Below are positions 11,445 to 21,270 of a stretch of 64,000 bases of DNA, piece after piece. Each line of letters opens with the position of its first letter. The stretch's first letter is position 1. The stretch is from Nonomuraea longispora (GTDB lineage: Bacteria > Actinomycetota > Actinomycetes > Streptosporangiales > Streptosporangiaceae), in assembly GCF_004348345.1 (NCBI RefSeq), contig NZ_SMJZ01000005.1:37208-101207 (forward strand). The letters are read 5' to 3'. Under the pieces are notes generated by a model. That model saw only the letters and a program-made list of their open reading frames with translations, had not been told where the DNA came from and did not search any database. Position numbers and translations under genes: made by a program.

Positions 11445-12730
11445 TGCTCACCCCAGAGAGTGGACTTCTTCGGGTCGAACGGGCAGCCGCCGATCTCGAA
11501 GTGCTTGAGGTACTCATCGCGGAAGTACTTCACCGAGGAGTGGATCGGGCTGGTGGCGCCGTCGCCCAGCGCGCAGAACGACCGGCCCAGGATGTTGTCC
11601 GCGATGTCGGTGATCGTGGCCAGGTCGTCCTCGGTGCCCTGCCCCGCCTCCAGGCGCTTGAGCACCTGCTTGAGCCAGTAGGTGCCCTCGCGGCACGGCG
11701 TGCACTTGCCGCACGACTCGTGGGCGTAGAACTCCGTCCAGCGCAGCACCGTACGGACCACGCAGGTGGTCTCGTCGAAGATCTGCAGGGCGCGGGTGCC
11801 GAGCATCGAGCCCTTGGCACCGACCGCCTCGAAGTCGAGCGGCACGTCGAGGTGCTCGTCGGTGAAGATCGGCGTGGAGGAGCCGCCCGGGGTCCAGAAC
11901 TTGATCCGGTGCCCGGCGCGGATGCCGCCCGCCATGCTGAGGAGCTCGCGCAGCGTGATGCCGAGCGGCGCTTCGTACTGGCCGGGCCGGGTGACGTGGC
12001 CGCTCAGCGAGAAGATGCCGAAGCCCTTGGACTTCTCGGTGCCCATCCCGGCGAACCAGTCGGCGCCGTTGCCGATGATCGAGGGAACACTGGCGATGGA
12101 CTCCACGTTGTTCACCACAGTGGGCGAGGCGTACAGGCCCGCCACGGCCGGGAACGGAGGCTTGAGCCGCGGTTGACCCCTGTAGCCTTCGAGCGAGTCG
12201 AGCAGCGCCGTCTCCTCGCCGCAGATGTAGGCGCCCGCGCCGCTGTGCACGACCAGCTCCAGGTCATAGCCGGAGCCGAGGATGTCGGCGCCGAGATAGC
12301 CCTTCTCGTACGCCTCCCGCACGGCCGCCTGCACCCGCCTGATCACGTGCAGCACCTCGCCGCGCACATAGATGAAGGCGTGGTTGGCCCGGATCGCGTA
12401 CGACGTGATGATGACGCCCTCGATCAGCGCGTGCGGGTTGGCCATCATCAGCGGGATGTCCTTGCAGGTGCCCGGCTCCGACTCGTCGGCGTTGACGACG
12501 AGATAGTGCGGCTTGCCGTCGCCCTGCGGGATGAACCCCCACTTCATGCCGGTCGGGAAGCCGGCGCCGCCGCGGCCGCGCAACCCGGAGTCCTTGACGG
12601 CCTGGATGACGGCGTCGGGCTCCATGCCCAGCGCCTTCCTGGCCGCCTCATACTCGCCGTAGCCGTCGAGGGTGAAGGAGTCGGGCCTGTCCCACTTCGC
12701 TGTGAGGACCGGGGTGAGAGTGACGCTCAT
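11441..12730 (-). CDS. nuoF: NADH-quinone oxidoreductase subunit F
   Basis: NADH-binding flavoprotein subunit, 429 residues. [17 protein letters not shown] is the glycine-rich NADH site and the following [12 protein letters not shown] region binds [17 protein letters not shown] supplies three ligands of the N3 4Fe-4S cluster, with the fourth cysteine further on at SFCALGD. It passes electrons from NADH to NuoE and NuoG. The ATG start overlaps the nuoE stop (ATGA). Confidence 0.98.
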   Translation of the reverse strand: MSVTLTPVLTAKWDRPDSFTLDGYGEYEAARKALGMEPDAVIQAVKDSGLRGRGGAGFPTGMKWGFIPQGDGKPHYLVVNADESEPGTCKDIPLMMANPHALIEGVIITSYAIRANHAFIYVRGEVLHVIRRVQAAVREAYEKGYLGADILGSGYDLELVVHSGAGAYICGEETALLDSLEGYRGQPRLKPPFPAVAGLYASPTVVNNVESIASVPSIIGNGADWFAGMGTEKSKGFGIFSLSGHVTRPGQYEAPLGITLRELLSMAGGIRAGHRIKFWTPGGSSTPIFTDEHLDVPLDFEAVGAKGSMLGTRALQIFDETTCVVRTVLRWTEFYAHESCGKCTPCREGTYWLKQVLKRLEAGQGTEDDLATITDIADNILGRSFCALGDGATSPIHSSVKYFRDEYLKHFEIGGCPFDPKKSTLWGEQ

Positions 12731-13383
12731 GCCTCAGGGGCCTTCCATCCGTTGGCCTTGGCGACCTTCAGTCCCTCCAGTGAGGGTCCCGCGGCCGAGG
12801 GGCCGTCGCCGGCCAGGCCGTCGGGCAGGCCCGCGAGCACGCGCGAGGCCTCCTTGAAGGTGCACAGCCTCTTCGGGCCGCGGGTCGGGCGCACGTCCTT
12901 GCCGTCGCGCAGGTCGTCGACGAGCTGCTTGGCCGACTCGGGCGTCTGGTTGTCGAAGAACTCCCAGTTGACCATCATGACGGGGGCGAAGTCGCAGGCC
13001 GCGTTGCACTCCAGGCGCTCCAGCGAGACCCTGCCGTCGGGGGTCGCCTCGTCGTGGCCGACGCCGACGTGCTCCGACAGCTCCTCCCAGATCTGGTCGC
13101 CGCCCATGACCGCGCACAGCGCGTTGATGCAGACCCCGACGTGATAGTCGCCGACCGGCCCGCGCTTGTACATGGTGTAGAAGGTGGCGACGCCGGTGAC
13201 CTCGGCCTTGCTGATGCCGAGCATCTCGGCACAGAACTCCTGCCCGTGGTCGGAGACGTAGCCGTCCTCCGACTGCACGAGGTGGAGCAGCGGCAGCAGC
13301 GCCGACCGGGTCTTCGGGTAGCGCCCGATGATCTCCTTGGCGTCCCGTTCGAGACGCTCCCGGACATCCGGTGCATAAGTCAC
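12727..13383 (-). CDS. nuoE: NADH-quinone oxidoreductase subunit E
   Basis: Thioredoxin-like 2Fe-2S subunit carrying cluster N1a, 218 residues. Ligand pairs are CINALC (C-x4-C) and CNAAC (C-x3-C). The frame is open far upstream inside nuoD; I chose the GTG at 13383 because it overlaps the nuoD stop as GTGA and gives the expected [12 protein letters not shown]-terminus. A C-terminal extension of about 50 residues beyond the 2Fe-2S domain, rich in G, P and A, is typical of actinobacterial NuoE. Confidence 0.96.
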   Translation of the reverse strand: MTYAPDVRERLERDAKEIIGRYPKTRSALLPLLHLVQSEDGYVSDHGQEFCAEMLGISKAEVTGVATFYTMYKRGPVGDYHVGVCINALCAVMGGDQIWEELSEHVGVGHDEATPDGRVSLERLECNAACDFAPVMMVNWEFFDNQTPESAKQLVDDLRDGKDVRPTRGPKRLCTFKEASRVLAGLPDGLAGDGPSAAGPSLEGLKVAKANGWKAPEA

Positions 13384-14705
13384 CGGTCCACACCTCCCAT
13401 GACGGGGTCGATAGATGCCACCGCGGCGATCACGTCGGCGACCTGGCCGCCCTCGGCCATCGCGGGGAAACTCTGCAGGTTGCAGAAGGACGGCTCGCGG
13501 AAGTGCACGCGGTAGGGGCGGGTGCCGCCGTCGCTGACCACGTGCGCGCCGAGCTCGCCCTTGGGCGACTCGATGCTCACGTACGCCTGCCCCGCCGGCA
13601 CCCTGAAGCCCTCGGTCACCAGCTTGAAGTGGTGGATGAGGGCCTCCATCGAGGAGCCCATGATGTGGGCGATGTGGTCGGGCGAGTTGCCGAACCCGTC
13701 GGGGCCGAGCGCGAGCTGCGCGGGCCAGCCGATCTTCTTGTCCTCGATCATCACCGGGTCGCCCTTGAGCGGCCCCGCGATGCGGTCGAGCGCCTGCTCG
13801 ACGAGCTTGAGGGACTCTTCCATCTCGCTCATCCTGACGAGGTAGCGCGAGTAGACGTCGCAACCCCGCTCGGTGGGGACGTCGAACTCGTACGTCTCGT
13901 AGCCGCAGTAGGGCTGCGACTTGCGCAGGTCCCACGGCAGGCCCGCGGCGCGCAGGATCGGGCCGGTGATGCCCAGCGCCATGCAGCCGGTCAGGTCGAG
14001 GTAGGCGACGTCCTGGGTGCGGCGCAGGTAGACCGGGTTCTCGTCGAGGAGCTTGCGGATGCCCTTGATCCGCTTGGGCATCTCCTTGAGGAACTCGCCG
14101 ACCTTGTCGACAGCGCCCGCCGGCAGGTCGACGCTCACGCCGCCCGGCCTGATGTAGGCGTGGTTCATGCGCAGGCCGGTGATGTACTCGAACAGGTCCA
14201 TGACCATCTCGCGGTCACGGTAGCCGAACAGGAACGGCGTGGTCGCGCCCAGTTCCATCCCGAACGTGCCCATGGCCACCAGGTGCGAGGCGATGCGGTT
14301 GAGCTCCATCATCATCACGCGGATGGCCTGCGCCCGGTCAGGGATGCGGTCCTCGACGCCGAGCAGCCTCTCCACGCCCATGCTGTAGGCGGTCTCGTTG
14401 AAGATCGGCGAGAGGTAGTCCATGCGGGTCACGAACGTGGTGCCCTGCGTCCACGTCCGGTATTCCATGTTCTTCTCGATGCCGGTGTGCAGGTAGCCGA
14501 TGACGCCGCGCGCCTCGGTGACCGTCTCACCGTCGAGGGTCAGCACCAGCCGCAGCACGCCGTGCGTGGACGGGTGCTGCGGGCCCATGTTGACGACCAG
14601 GCGCTCGTCCTGCGACTCGCGCACGCCGGACACGACCTGGTCCCAGTCGGCCCCGGTGACCGAGTAGACCTTGCCCTCGGTCGCCTCGTCATAAGCCGTG
14701 CTCAC
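13380..14705 (-). CDS. nuoD: NADH-quinone oxidoreductase subunit D
   Basis: The 49-kDa-type subunit, 441 residues from the GTG at 14705, with [15 protein letters not shown], the conserved quinone-site segment containing the histidine. An in-frame GTG at 14720 exists, but GGGAGGAA lies about 7 bases before the 14705 start, so the shorter form is preferred. It has no cluster itself and forms the quinone head-group site with NuoB. The 3' end overlaps nuoE; 43 bases separate it from nuoC. Confidence 0.96.
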   Translation of the reverse strand: MSTAYDEATEGKVYSVTGADWDQVVSGVRESQDERLVVNMGPQHPSTHGVLRLVLTLDGETVTEARGVIGYLHTGIEKNMEYRTWTQGTTFVTRMDYLSPIFNETAYSMGVERLLGVEDRIPDRAQAIRVMMMELNRIASHLVAMGTFGMELGATTPFLFGYRDREMVMDLFEYITGLRMNHAYIRPGGVSVDLPAGAVDKVGEFLKEMPKRIKGIRKLLDENPVYLRRTQDVAYLDLTGCMALGITGPILRAAGLPWDLRKSQPYCGYETYEFDVPTERGCDVYSRYLVRMSEMEESLKLVEQALDRIAGPLKGDPVMIEDKKIGWPAQLALGPDGFGNSPDHIAHIMGSSMEALIHHFKLVTEGFRVPAGQAYVSIESPKGELGAHVVSDGGTRPYRVHFREPSFCNLQSFPAMAEGGQVADVIAAVASIDPVMGGVDR

Positions 14706-14748
14706 GAGTGTTCCTCCCACCGGTCGTCGCTCAGCTCGACACGCTCGC

Positions 14749-15453
14749 TCACGCGTACGACCTCCTCTGATCGGGCGAGGGGATGGTGGCGCCCCGGTAT
14801 TCGACCGGGATGCCGCCCAGCGGGTAGTCCTTGCGCTGGGGGTGGCCGTCCCAGTCGTCCGGCATCATGATCCGGGTCAGGCCCGGATGGCCGTCGAAGA
14901 CGATCCCGAAGAAGTCGTACGCCTCCCGCTCATGCCAGTCATGACCAGGGTAGATGCCCACCGTGGATGGAACGTGCGGGTCATCGTCGGGGCAGGCGGC
15001 CTCGAGGCGCACGCGCCTGTTGTAGGTGATCGAGCACAGGTGGATGACCGCGTGCAGCTCCTCACCCTTCAGGTGCGGGTAGTGCACGCCGGACACGCCG
15101 AGCGACAGCTCGAACCGCAGCGCCGGGTCGTCGCGCAGCTTCCGGCACACCTCGACCAGGCGCTCGCGCTTGACGTGCAGGGTGAGCTCGCCGCGGTCGA
15201 CGACGACCCGATCGATCGCGTCGTCGAGCGCGAGCGCGTCGACGATCTCGTCGAAGTAGCCGCCGTACGGGCGGGGCGTCGAGATCTGGGGCTGCCGGCG
15301 TACGACGAGGCCGCCGTAACCGGAGGTGTCGCCGGAGTCCTCGGCCCCGAACATGCCGTGCCTGGCGACAGGCGCCTCGGGCACCGCGGGAACCGGCGCC
15401 TCGGGTGTCTGCCCGCTGTCCGGGCTTCCAGGGAGGTTGTCGGGCGAGGTCAC
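14749..15453 (-). CDS. nuoC: NADH-quinone oxidoreductase subunit C
   Basis: The 30-kDa-type subunit, 234 residues from the GTG at 15453, which overlaps the nuoB stop as GTGA. The first 55 or so residues are proline- and glycine-rich and poorly conserved. The conserved domain follows, with [19 protein letters not shown] and the C-terminal [11 protein letters not shown]. The frame runs on upstream in an arginine-rich shadow that is not credible as protein. NuoC packs against NuoD in the quinone module. Confidence 0.95.
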   Translation of the reverse strand: MTSPDNLPGSPDSGQTPEAPVPAVPEAPVARHGMFGAEDSGDTSGYGGLVVRRQPQISTPRPYGGYFDEIVDALALDDAIDRVVVDRGELTLHVKRERLVEVCRKLRDDPALRFELSLGVSGVHYPHLKGEELHAVIHLCSITYNRRVRLEAACPDDDPHVPSTVGIYPGHDWHEREAYDFFGIVFDGHPGLTRIMMPDDWDGHPQRKDYPLGGIPVEYRGATIPSPDQRRSYA

Positions 15454-16001
15454 TTCGATGCCCCCTGGTCGATCAGCGGCAGCGTACGCAGCGCCCGCAG
15501 TTCGAGTTCGTCGATCTGCTTGGCGCGGTGCGCGCCGAACTTCGTGTTCTGGATCTTGTCGTGCAGCTTCACGATCGAGTCGATCAGCATCTCGGGCCGC
15601 GGCGGGCAGCCGGGCAGGTAGATGTCGACCGGCACGATGTGGTCGACGCCCTGCACGATGGCGTAGTTGTTGAACATGCCGCCGCTGGAGGCGCACACCC
15701 CCATGGAGATGACCCACTTCGGCTCGGCCATCTGGTCGTAGATCTGGCGCAGCACGGGCGCCATCTTCTGCGACACCCGCCCGGCGACGATCATGAGGTC
15801 GGCCTGGCGGGGAGACGCCGAAGCGCGCTCCATGCCGAAGCGCGCCAGGTCGTAGTGGGGGCCACCGGTGGCCATCAGTTCGATGGCGCAACAGGCGAGG
15901 CCGAACGTGGCCGGCCACACGGAGTTCTTGCGCGCCCACCCGGCGGCCGCCTCGACGGTGCTGAGGATGAACCCGCTGGGGAGTTTCTCTTCAAGTCCCA
16001 T
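15450..16001 (-). CDS. nuoB: NADH-quinone oxidoreductase subunit B (cluster N2)
   Basis: 183 residues from the ATG at 16001 ([13 protein letters not shown]). Contains the adjacent cysteines of cluster N2 in [10 protein letters not shown], the [14 protein letters not shown] loop and the last ligand in [11 protein letters not shown]2 is the final cluster that reduces quinone. The start sits two bases after the nuoA stop. The ORF is open upstream but the sequence there is the nuoA shadow. Confidence 0.97.
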   Translation of the reverse strand: MGLEEKLPSGFILSTVEAAAGWARKNSVWPATFGLACCAIELMATGGPHYDLARFGMERASASPRQADLMIVAGRVSQKMAPVLRQIYDQMAEPKWVISMGVCASSGGMFNNYAIVQGVDHIVPVDIYLPGCPPRPEMLIDSIVKLHDKIQNTKFGAHRAKQIDELELRALRTLPLIDQGASK

Positions 16002-16003
16002 TT

Positions 16004-16399
16004 TCAGTCCCAGTCCAGACCCTTGCGGCGCCACACGTACGCGTAGGCGACGAGCACGGTGACGATGAACAGCAGCATCTCCACCAGGGCGAACAGCCCC
16101 AGCCCCGGAGAGATCGTCTGGCCCGCGTCGTTCAGCTGAGGCGCGAACGAGACCGCCCACGGATAGAGGAAGATGATCTCGATGTCGAACACGATGAAAA
16201 GCATCGCGGTGACCATGTACTTGAGCGGGAACCGTCCGCCACCGACCGGCTGGGGCGTCGGCTCGATGCCGCATTCGTAGGCGTCGAGCTTCGCGCGGTT
16301 CCAGCGCTTAGGGCCGGTGAAGGGAGCGATGGCGACCGAGAAGATCGCGAAGCCCCCCGCGAGAACGGCGAGCACCAGGATGGGCACGTAAAGGTCCAT
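16004..16399 (-). CDS. nuoA: NADH-quinone oxidoreductase subunit A
   Basis: 131 residues with three membrane helices. The cysteine-containing loop [10 protein letters not shown] between helices one and two and the acidic helix [14 protein letters not shown] are the family hallmarks. It is the first nuo gene and follows the menJ-like gene by 64 bases with no terminator-like hairpin between them, so both are probably in one transcript started at the Rex operator near 17,850. Confidence 0.97.
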   Translation of the reverse strand: MDLYVPILVLAVLAGGFAIFSVAIAPFTGPKRWNRAKLDAYECGIEPTPQPVGGGRFPLKYMVTAMLFIVFDIEIIFLYPWAVSFAPQLNDAGQTISPGLGLFALVEMLLFIVTVLVAYAYVWRRKGLDWD

Positions 16400-16463
16400 C
16401 GCTACGCCTCCTCTGGAGTCGCCGCGCGCGCGGGCGCGCAGCCGGATCTGTCAGTTCTGAGAT

Positions 16464-17783
16464 TCATGCTGGTGGCGCGACCTTCGAGAGTGCGTTTATG
16501 ATCTTGTCCGACGCATCGCCTCGCCGGTCGGTGAGATTACCAAGGAGTTTGAGCGCGAAGCGCATCAGCCTCGGGTGAGGAAGCCCGTGCCTGGTGCCGA
16601 AGCGCATCACGCCCGGCTTCCCGATCGCCTCGACGAACCATCTGCCGAGAGTGAAGTAACCACCGTATGCGTCTTTCAGCACGCGGGGGTAAGTCCGCAG
16701 GGTCCGCTCGCGCTGCGCGGGAGTGGTGCCCCTGAGTGCCTTTGCGATGATCTCCGCGGCGATCTCGCCGGTCTCCATGGCGTACGCGATGCCCTCGCCG
16801 TTGAACGGGTTGATCGAGCCGCCGGAGTCGCCCACGAGCACCAGGCCGCGCGTGTAGTGCGGCTGCCTGTTGAAGGCCATCGGGAGCGCGGCGCCGCGGA
16901 TGGGCGCCGTCATGTTCTCCTCGGTGAAGCCCCAGTCGGCCGGCATCGACCGGCACCAGCGCCTGAGCAGGTCGCGGTAGTCGATGTTCTTGAACTGCGC
17001 GCTGGTGTTGAGCAGGCCGAGCCCCACGTTGGCGGTGCCGTCGCCGACGCCGAACACCCAGCCGTAGCCGGGCAGCAGCGTGTCGCCGTCCCACAGCTCC
17101 AGCCACGTCTCCAGATAGTCGTCGTCGTGGCGGGGGCTTTCGAAGTAGGTGCGCACGGCCACACCCATCGGGCGGTCCTCACGCTTGTGCAGCCCCATCC
17201 CGAGGGCGAGGCGGGTGCTGTTGCCGTCGGCCGCCACGACCACGCGGGCGCGGAACGTACGGCCGTCCTTGGTGGTGACCCCGACGATGTGGCCGCTGCG
17301 GTCGTCGAGCACGGGACCGGTGACGGTGACGCCCTCCATGAGGCGCGCGCCCGTCTTCACCGCCGTCGCCGCGACGATCTGGTCGAAGTCCTGCCGGGTG
17401 CGTACGAGCCCGAAGTCGGGGAAGCGCTCCAGCTGGGGCCAGTCCAGCTCGAACCGCAGGCCGCCGCCCACGACCCGCAGGCCCTTGTTCCTGACCCAGC
17501 CGGGGGCGTCGATGTCGACCCCCATGTTCAGCAGTTGCTTGACCGCCCGCGGCGTCAGTCCGTCGCCGCAGACCTTCTCCCGGGGGAACCTGGTCTTCTC
17601 AAGGACCAGCACGTCGAGGCCGGCCTGAGCGAGGTAGAAGGCGGCGGCGGAGCCGGCCGGACCGGCACCGACGACGATGACATCAGCGTCAGCTGTGCCC
17701 CCGGTCGCGTCAGCGCCACTTCGTCGGCCCAGCTCTTGAAGTAGGAGCTCCTGCGCTTGAGGTCGGGCTGCTGGCACGGTCAC
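16464..17783 (-). CDS. menJ: Geranylgeranyl-reductase-family FAD enzyme, MenJ-like
   Basis: FAD-dependent reductase of 439 residues with GAGPAG at residues 39-44, the second FAD motif PREKVCGDGLTPRAV and the C-terminal VGDSGGSINPFNGEGI site. The family saturates isoprenoid double bonds. M. tuberculosis MenJ saturates one unit of the menaquinone tail and is encoded near menG and the prenyl synthase grcC1, which matches the grouping here, so menaquinone is the inferred substrate; archaeal-type lipid or carotenoid-related substrates are the alternatives. GTG start at 17783; a second GTG lies two codons later. It heads the nuo operon behind a Rex-type palindrome. Confidence 0.8.
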   Translation of the reverse strand: MTVPAARPQAQELLLQELGRRSGADATGGTADADVIVVGAGPAGSAAAFYLAQAGLDVLVLEKTRFPREKVCGDGLTPRAVKQLLNMGVDIDAPGWVRNKGLRVVGGGLRFELDWPQLERFPDFGLVRTRQDFDQIVAATAVKTGARLMEGVTVTGPVLDDRSGHIVGVTTKDGRTFRARVVVAADGNSTRLALGMGLHKREDRPMGVAVRTYFESPRHDDDYLETWLELWDGDTLLPGYGWVFGVGDGTANVGLGLLNTSAQFKNIDYRDLLRRWCRSMPADWGFTEENMTAPIRGAALPMAFNRQPHYTRGLVLVGDSGGSINPFNGEGIAYAMETGEIAAEIIAKALRGTTPAQRERTLRTYPRVLKDAYGGYFTLGRWFVEAIGKPGVMRFGTRHGLPHPRLMRFALKLLGNLTDRRGDASDKIINALSKVAPPA

Positions 17784-17837
17784 TGGACTGTCCTGTCCTA
17801 CACGCTCGAAGGCCTTGGGGTGTGGCGCCTTCGTTCC

Positions 17838-17857
17838 TTTGTGAACCCCTTCACAAA
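17838..17857. promoter_or_regulatory. Rex operator (perfect palindrome) upstream of menJ-nuo operon
   Basis: TTTGTGAA CCCC TTCACAAA is a perfect 8+8 inverted repeat. It matches the Rex operator pattern TTGTGAA-N4-TTCACAA known from Streptomyces. It lies 55 bases upstream of the menJ GTG, and rex itself is in this window. Inference: Rex represses the menJ-nuo transcript when the NADH/NAD+ ratio is low and releases it when NADH builds up. Confidence 0.85.
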
Positions 17858-17930
17858 CTTGTCGGCCCGAAGTCTACTGCTTTTCGTGCACAAAGTGGCA
17901 GTCGGGGGGCACTTCACGGACACGACAAGA

Positions 17931-17950
17931 CCCTTCGTCCTGACGAAGGG
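17931..17950 (-). terminator. Hairpin downstream of the DUF397 gene
   Basis: CCCTTCGT CCTG ACGAAGGG forms a stem of at least 8 pairs with a 4-base loop. On the minus strand it is followed by TCTTGT, a weak U-rich tail. It sits 24 bases after the DUF397 stop and before the Rex operator, so it would isolate menJ-nuo from upstream transcription. Confidence 0.65.
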
Positions 17951-17974
17951 CCTTTACCTGCGTGCCGGCTACCG

Positions 17975-18178
17975 TCAAACGTCGAACTCGTCGTGCCGGA
18001 CCCCCCTGACGAAGGCCCGCCACTCGCCGGGGGTGAACGCCAGAGCCGGGCCGGAGGGGTCCTTGGAGTCGCGGATCAGGATCTCCCCGCCGGTGCCCCT
18101 GGCGAACTCGACACACTCGCCTGCCGCTCCGCTGAAGGAGCTCTTGCGCCAGCCATCCGACAGGACACGATCGTTCAT
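17975..18178 (-). CDS. DUF397 domain protein
   Basis: 67 residues from the ATG at 18178. The WRKSSFSGAAGECVEFARG start and the later IRDSKDPSGPALAFTPGEW block are the complete DUF397 signature. DUF397 genes in actinomycetes usually follow an XRE-type regulator with a DUF5753 domain and form part of small regulatory pairs. Here the upstream regulator survives only as a C-terminal remnant (18293-18463), so this copy is an orphan. Molecular function of the family is not established here. Confidence 0.88.
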   Translation of the reverse strand: MNDRVLSDGWRKSSFSGAAGECVEFARGTGGEILIRDSKDPSGPALAFTPGEWRAFVRGVRHDEFDV

Positions 18179-18292
18179 CGGACGGCGTCCTCCAGCCTCA
18201 ACGGTCACTCTGGCAACAATAATGAGCACGGTGCGCGGACGCAGCCGGAACGAGTCCGCGCAGCGAACCATTGCGGTCACAAAACGATCACT

Positions 18293-18463
18293 TTAGGGAC
18301 CGGCGAGCGAGGCGATGAAGGCCCGCGACTCCTCCTCGCTCAGCGCCTGGCTCAGGAGCCCGCCGAGCACCAGAGAGTACCGAAGGACCGTCTCCTCGTC
18401 TTCCGACAGTGTGAAAACGGGATGGTTCTCGAAGTAGACGGCCTCGCGGGAGATATGCCCGTT
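18293..18463 (-). pseudogene. C-terminal remnant of an XRE/DUF5753 regulator
   Basis: An open frame of 56 codons ends in TAA at 18293 and begins right after an in-frame TGA at 18464. It reads REAVYFENHPVFTLSEDEE, then RYSLVLGGLLSQALSEEES and RAFIASL. This is the typical end of DUF5753 proteins (a VYxEN motif followed by the final helices with ALSxEES). No helix-turn-helix or remaining DUF5753 domain is found upstream in any frame I read, and no start codon or ribosome site fits. I read it as a decayed regulator gene whose DUF397 partner still stands. Confidence 0.55.
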
Positions 18464-18799
18464 TCAACTACCGGGCCATCCTCGCCGGGAAGGTCTGCCT
18501 TCGTCCCGGAGAGTCCCTGCCATCATCCCCGCGGGAATTGCACGGGAACGCCCTCCGGCACACCGCAGAGTAGCCCGCCACGACGGAATGCGGGGGGAAG
18601 AAGGGAGAGGCAAATCCGGGAATTGCGGGTGCGCGAATGGGCGCATGGTCGGAACCCATCCGCCCCGTAGCCGCGCAGCACCGACCCTGACCTGGAGCCG
18701 ACAATCGGAGCCGCTGGGATGTCAGACAGTAACGCGAGAGCGCGAAGGAGGCGGACGTCTACCGGCGCCACCGCTGGGCCCAGCTGATCACCATCGAGC
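18464..18799. other. Non-coding or decayed stretch between regulator remnant and menG
   Basis: No credible gene is visible. A 23-codon open stretch on the plus strand (about 18739-18810, [18 protein letters not shown] then a stop) has protein-like composition and could be another gene fragment. Short arginine- and proline-rich frames on the minus strand look like chance ORFs. No hairpin or operator stands out. Together with the adjacent remnant this looks like gene decay. Confidence 0.4.
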
Positions 18800-19516
18800 T
18801 CAGGCGGGCTTGAATCCCCGGTGCATGGCGACGATCCCCATCGTGAGGTCGCGCCAGGCCACCCGTTCCCAGCCGGCGTACTGGATCATCCGCGCCAGCG
18901 TCGGCTGGTCGGGCCATTCGCGGATCGACTCCGCCAGATATTCGTAGGAGTCGTCGTTGGACCCGAACACCTTGGCCACCTTGGGCAGCAGCTTCATCAG
19001 ATATTCGCGGTAGACCACGTCGAACGGCGCGAACGTGACGTGCGAGAACTCCAAAATCACCAGGCGCCCGCCAGGTCTCGTCACCCGCAGCATCTCCTCA
19101 AGCGCCCGCGTGGTGTCGTGCACATTGCGCAGCGCCACCGAGATCGTCACCGCGTCGAAAGAGTCGTCGGCGAACGGCAAGCGCGTCGCGTCACCCGCGA
19201 CGAACGGCACCCCCTGCCCCGAAAGCGCGTTGCCACCATGGCGGCGTACGCCGGTGCTGAGCATGCCGAGGGAGAAGTCGGAGGCGATCGCCCGCGCGCC
19301 CAGCGAGGTGAACGCGTCGGTGGAGGTGCCCGTGCCGGCTCCCAGGTCAAGAACGATCTCCCCGGGCCCCGCGTCGACCGTGGCCGCCACCGCCTTGCGC
19401 CAGAGCCTGACCTGCCCGAGGGAGATCACGTCGTTGACCAGATCGTAACGCCGGGCGGTGCGATCGAACATCGCGGCGACCTCGTCCGGCTGTTTGTCCA
19501 ACTGAGCGCGCGTCAT
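18800..19516 (-). CDS. menG: Demethylmenaquinone methyltransferase
   Basis: SAM-dependent methyltransferase of the UbiE/MenG family, 238 residues from the ATG at 19516 (a GTG two codons earlier is possible). SAM motif I is LDLGAGTG at residues 57-64. Family motifs [17 protein letters not shown] near the N-terminus and the [15 protein letters not shown] block follow. It performs the last step of menaquinone synthesis, methylating demethylmenaquinone. Because actinomycetes use menaquinone, the menG role is preferred over ubiquinone synthesis. Divergent from the propeller-like gene with only about 75 bases between starts. Confidence 0.92.
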   Translation of the reverse strand: MTRAQLDKQPDEVAAMFDRTARRYDLVNDVISLGQVRLWRKAVAATVDAGPGEIVLDLGAGTGTSTDAFTSLGARAIASDFSLGMLSTGVRRHGGNALSGQGVPFVAGDATRLPFADDSFDAVTISVALRNVHDTTRALEEMLRVTRPGGRLVILEFSHVTFAPFDVVYREYLMKLLPKVAKVFGSNDDSYEYLAESIREWPDQPTLARMIQYAGWERVAWRDLTMGIVAMHRGFKPA

Positions 19517-19593
19517 GCCCACACCATATGGCTATCGGGACAACCAACGGAAAGTATCCACTCCATTACGCAACGTCTGCTAGGAATTGGCAA

Positions 19594-20799
19594 ATGCTTG
19601 CCCGTCTCGCCCTTGCGGCGATCATCGCCTCGGCCCCCACCGCGCATCCCCGCGTCGTGCTGGCCGACCCGATCGACAGCACCCCTCACGTGCTCGACGG
19701 CATCGTCAACGCCATCGCCGTCGTGGGCCGTACCGTCGTGGTCGGCGGCGCCTTCAGCGAGGTCGCCGACGCCGCCCGCACCACCACCTATCCGCGCGCC
19801 AACCTGTTCGCCTACGACCTGGCCACCGGCCGCGTCCTTGAGGACTTCGCGCCCGTCGTCCCGGGCGCGGTCCACGGCCTGGCCGCGGGCGAGCGCGGCA
19901 CCGTCTACGTCGGCGGCCAGTTCCACGGCGTCAACAACGAGCCGGCCAGGGCCCTGGCGCGGCTCCGTCTCTCCGACGGCGCGCTGGTGCCGGGCTTCGC
20001 GCCGCGCATCGGCGGCGGCACGGTGACCACGCTGGCCCGCCAGGGCTCCCAGCTGTACGTCGGCGGCGACTTCGTCAGCCCGCGCACCGCGCTGGCCAGG
20101 CTCGACGCGGTCACCGGCGCGACCGACCCCGGCTTCGCCGTCACGCCGGGCAAGCCGCTGACCAGGCGGGTGAAGGTCTACGCGCTGGCCCTCTCCCGCG
20201 ACAGGCTCGCCGTCGACGGCACGTTCACCACGCTCGACGGCGCATCCAGGCCTCAGCTCGGGCTGATCGACGTCAGCGGGCGCGCGGCGAAGGTGGCGCC
20301 GTGGCGGACCGACGTGTACGCGCGCAGGTGCATGGCCGCGTTCCCGTCGTACGTGCGCGGTCTCGACTTCGCGCCCGACGGCCGCTATTTCGCGGTGGTC
20401 ACCACGGGCGGCCCGCGGGCCGGCATGTGCGACACGACCGCGAGATTCGAGACCTACGCCAAGGGCTCGCGCATCAAGCCGACCTGGGTGAACAGCACAG
20501 GAGGCGATTCGCTCTACGCCGTCTCGGTGACGGGGGCGGCGGTCTATGTGGGCGGCCACCAGCGCTGGCTCGACAATCCGCGGGGCCACGACTCCGCCGG
20601 TCCAGGAGCGGTGTCACGGCCAGGCATCGGCGCCATTCATCCGCGCACAGGAAAGGCGCTCAGTTGGAATCCCACGCGCGAGCGCGGGATCGGCGTGAAG
20701 GCGTTTTACGCGCACCCCACCGGACTACTTGTCGGTAGCGACACGACGAGACTCGGACGGGAGTACCATGCCCGGATTGGCATGTTCCCCCTGCCCTAG
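19594..20799 (+). CDS. Secreted propeller-like protein with delta-60-type repeats
   Basis: 401 residues from the ATG at 19594, which has TAGGAA upstream; an earlier in-frame ATG at 19528 would add 22 residues before the signal peptide. The N-terminus MLARLALAAIIASAPTAHP looks like an export signal. The mature part repeats a VGGxF motif about every 50-60 residues: VVVGGAFSEV, YVGGQFHGVNN, YVGGDFVS, a diverged AVDGTF, and VGGHQRW. FAP and LDAVTGATDPGF turns lie between. This resembles the delta-60 (DUF5122) repeat of extracellular beta-propeller proteins. No catalytic motif is seen, so a binding or structural surface role is most likely. Its stop shares CTAG with the next, convergent gene. Confidence 0.7.
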   Translation: MLARLALAAIIASAPTAHPRVVLADPIDSTPHVLDGIVNAIAVVGRTVVVGGAFSEVADAARTTTYPRANLFAYDLATGRVLEDFAPVVPGAVHGLAAGERGTVYVGGQFHGVNNEPARALARLRLSDGALVPGFAPRIGGGTVTTLARQGSQLYVGGDFVSPRTALARLDAVTGATDPGFAVTPGKPLTRRVKVYALALSRDRLAVDGTFTTLDGASRPQLGLIDVSGRAAKVAPWRTDVYARRCMAAFPSYVRGLDFAPDGRYFAVVTTGGPRAGMCDTTARFETYAKGSRIKPTWVNSTGGDSLYAVSVTGAAVYVGGHQRWLDNPRGHDSAGPGAVSRPGIGAIHPRTGKALSWNPTRERGIGVKAFYAHPTGLLVGSDTTRLGREYHARIGMFPLP

Positions 20800-21014
20800 T
20801 CGTCCTGCGGCTTCGGCCGGTCGACCCTGTCGCTGATGCGTGCGCTCATGGCGTCACGCTGCCTGGACAGCAGGACGTAGCTCGCTATGCCGCTGATCAA
20901 GAATGAGCAGATGATCAGCACCAGCGGGTTACTCAGCCCGAGCAGCCACAGCACACCCAGGGTCACCAGAAACAGGCCGATCCGCGACGCGGTGTAAACG
21001 AGAACGGGACGCAC
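20796..21014 (-). CDS. DUF4229-like small membrane protein
   Basis: 72 residues from the GTG at 21014 (VRPVLVYTASRIGLFL). Two adjacent hydrophobic helices, about residues 6-24 and 26-45, are followed by a charged tail ending RVDRPKPQDD. This arrangement fits the actinobacterial DUF4229 family of unknown function. The frame is open to a GTG at 21113, which would add 33 residues of non-conserved look, so the start is uncertain. No strong ribosome site is visible at either start. The stop codon overlaps the stop of the convergent propeller-like gene. Confidence 0.7.
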   Translation of the reverse strand: MRPVLVYTASRIGLFLVTLGVLWLLGLSNPLVLIICSFLISGIASYVLLSRQRDAMSARISDRVDRPKPQDD

Positions 21015-21270
21015 GGGTTCGAGGTTACTCGGACCTGTGGCGCGGTCGCTCTTCGCATCAGACGCGAGCGCTGCTACTGTCCCAGTCAGGGAGTTTCGTA
21101 AAGAAACACCCACGAGAGCCCCAAAGAGGCTCTATCATATAACAATCGGGCAGTCAGCTGATAACAACCCGTGATCTTTGTAGAAAACCACGGATAAATC
21201 AGGCTTCGCTCGACACACTGGTTACCTGTCCGCCCGCTGGCAGGAAGCGGGATGCGAGGGGGAGAGATTG

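Noticed and set aside
9345..11681. 778-codon plus-strand frame opposite nuoG
   Set aside because: Repetitive arginine/glycine/histidine composition and exact overlap with an unmistakable nuoG.
17881..17895. TTTCGTGCACAAAGT near the Rex operator
   Set aside because: Half-sites are present but the spacing is not that of Rex sites; probably chance.
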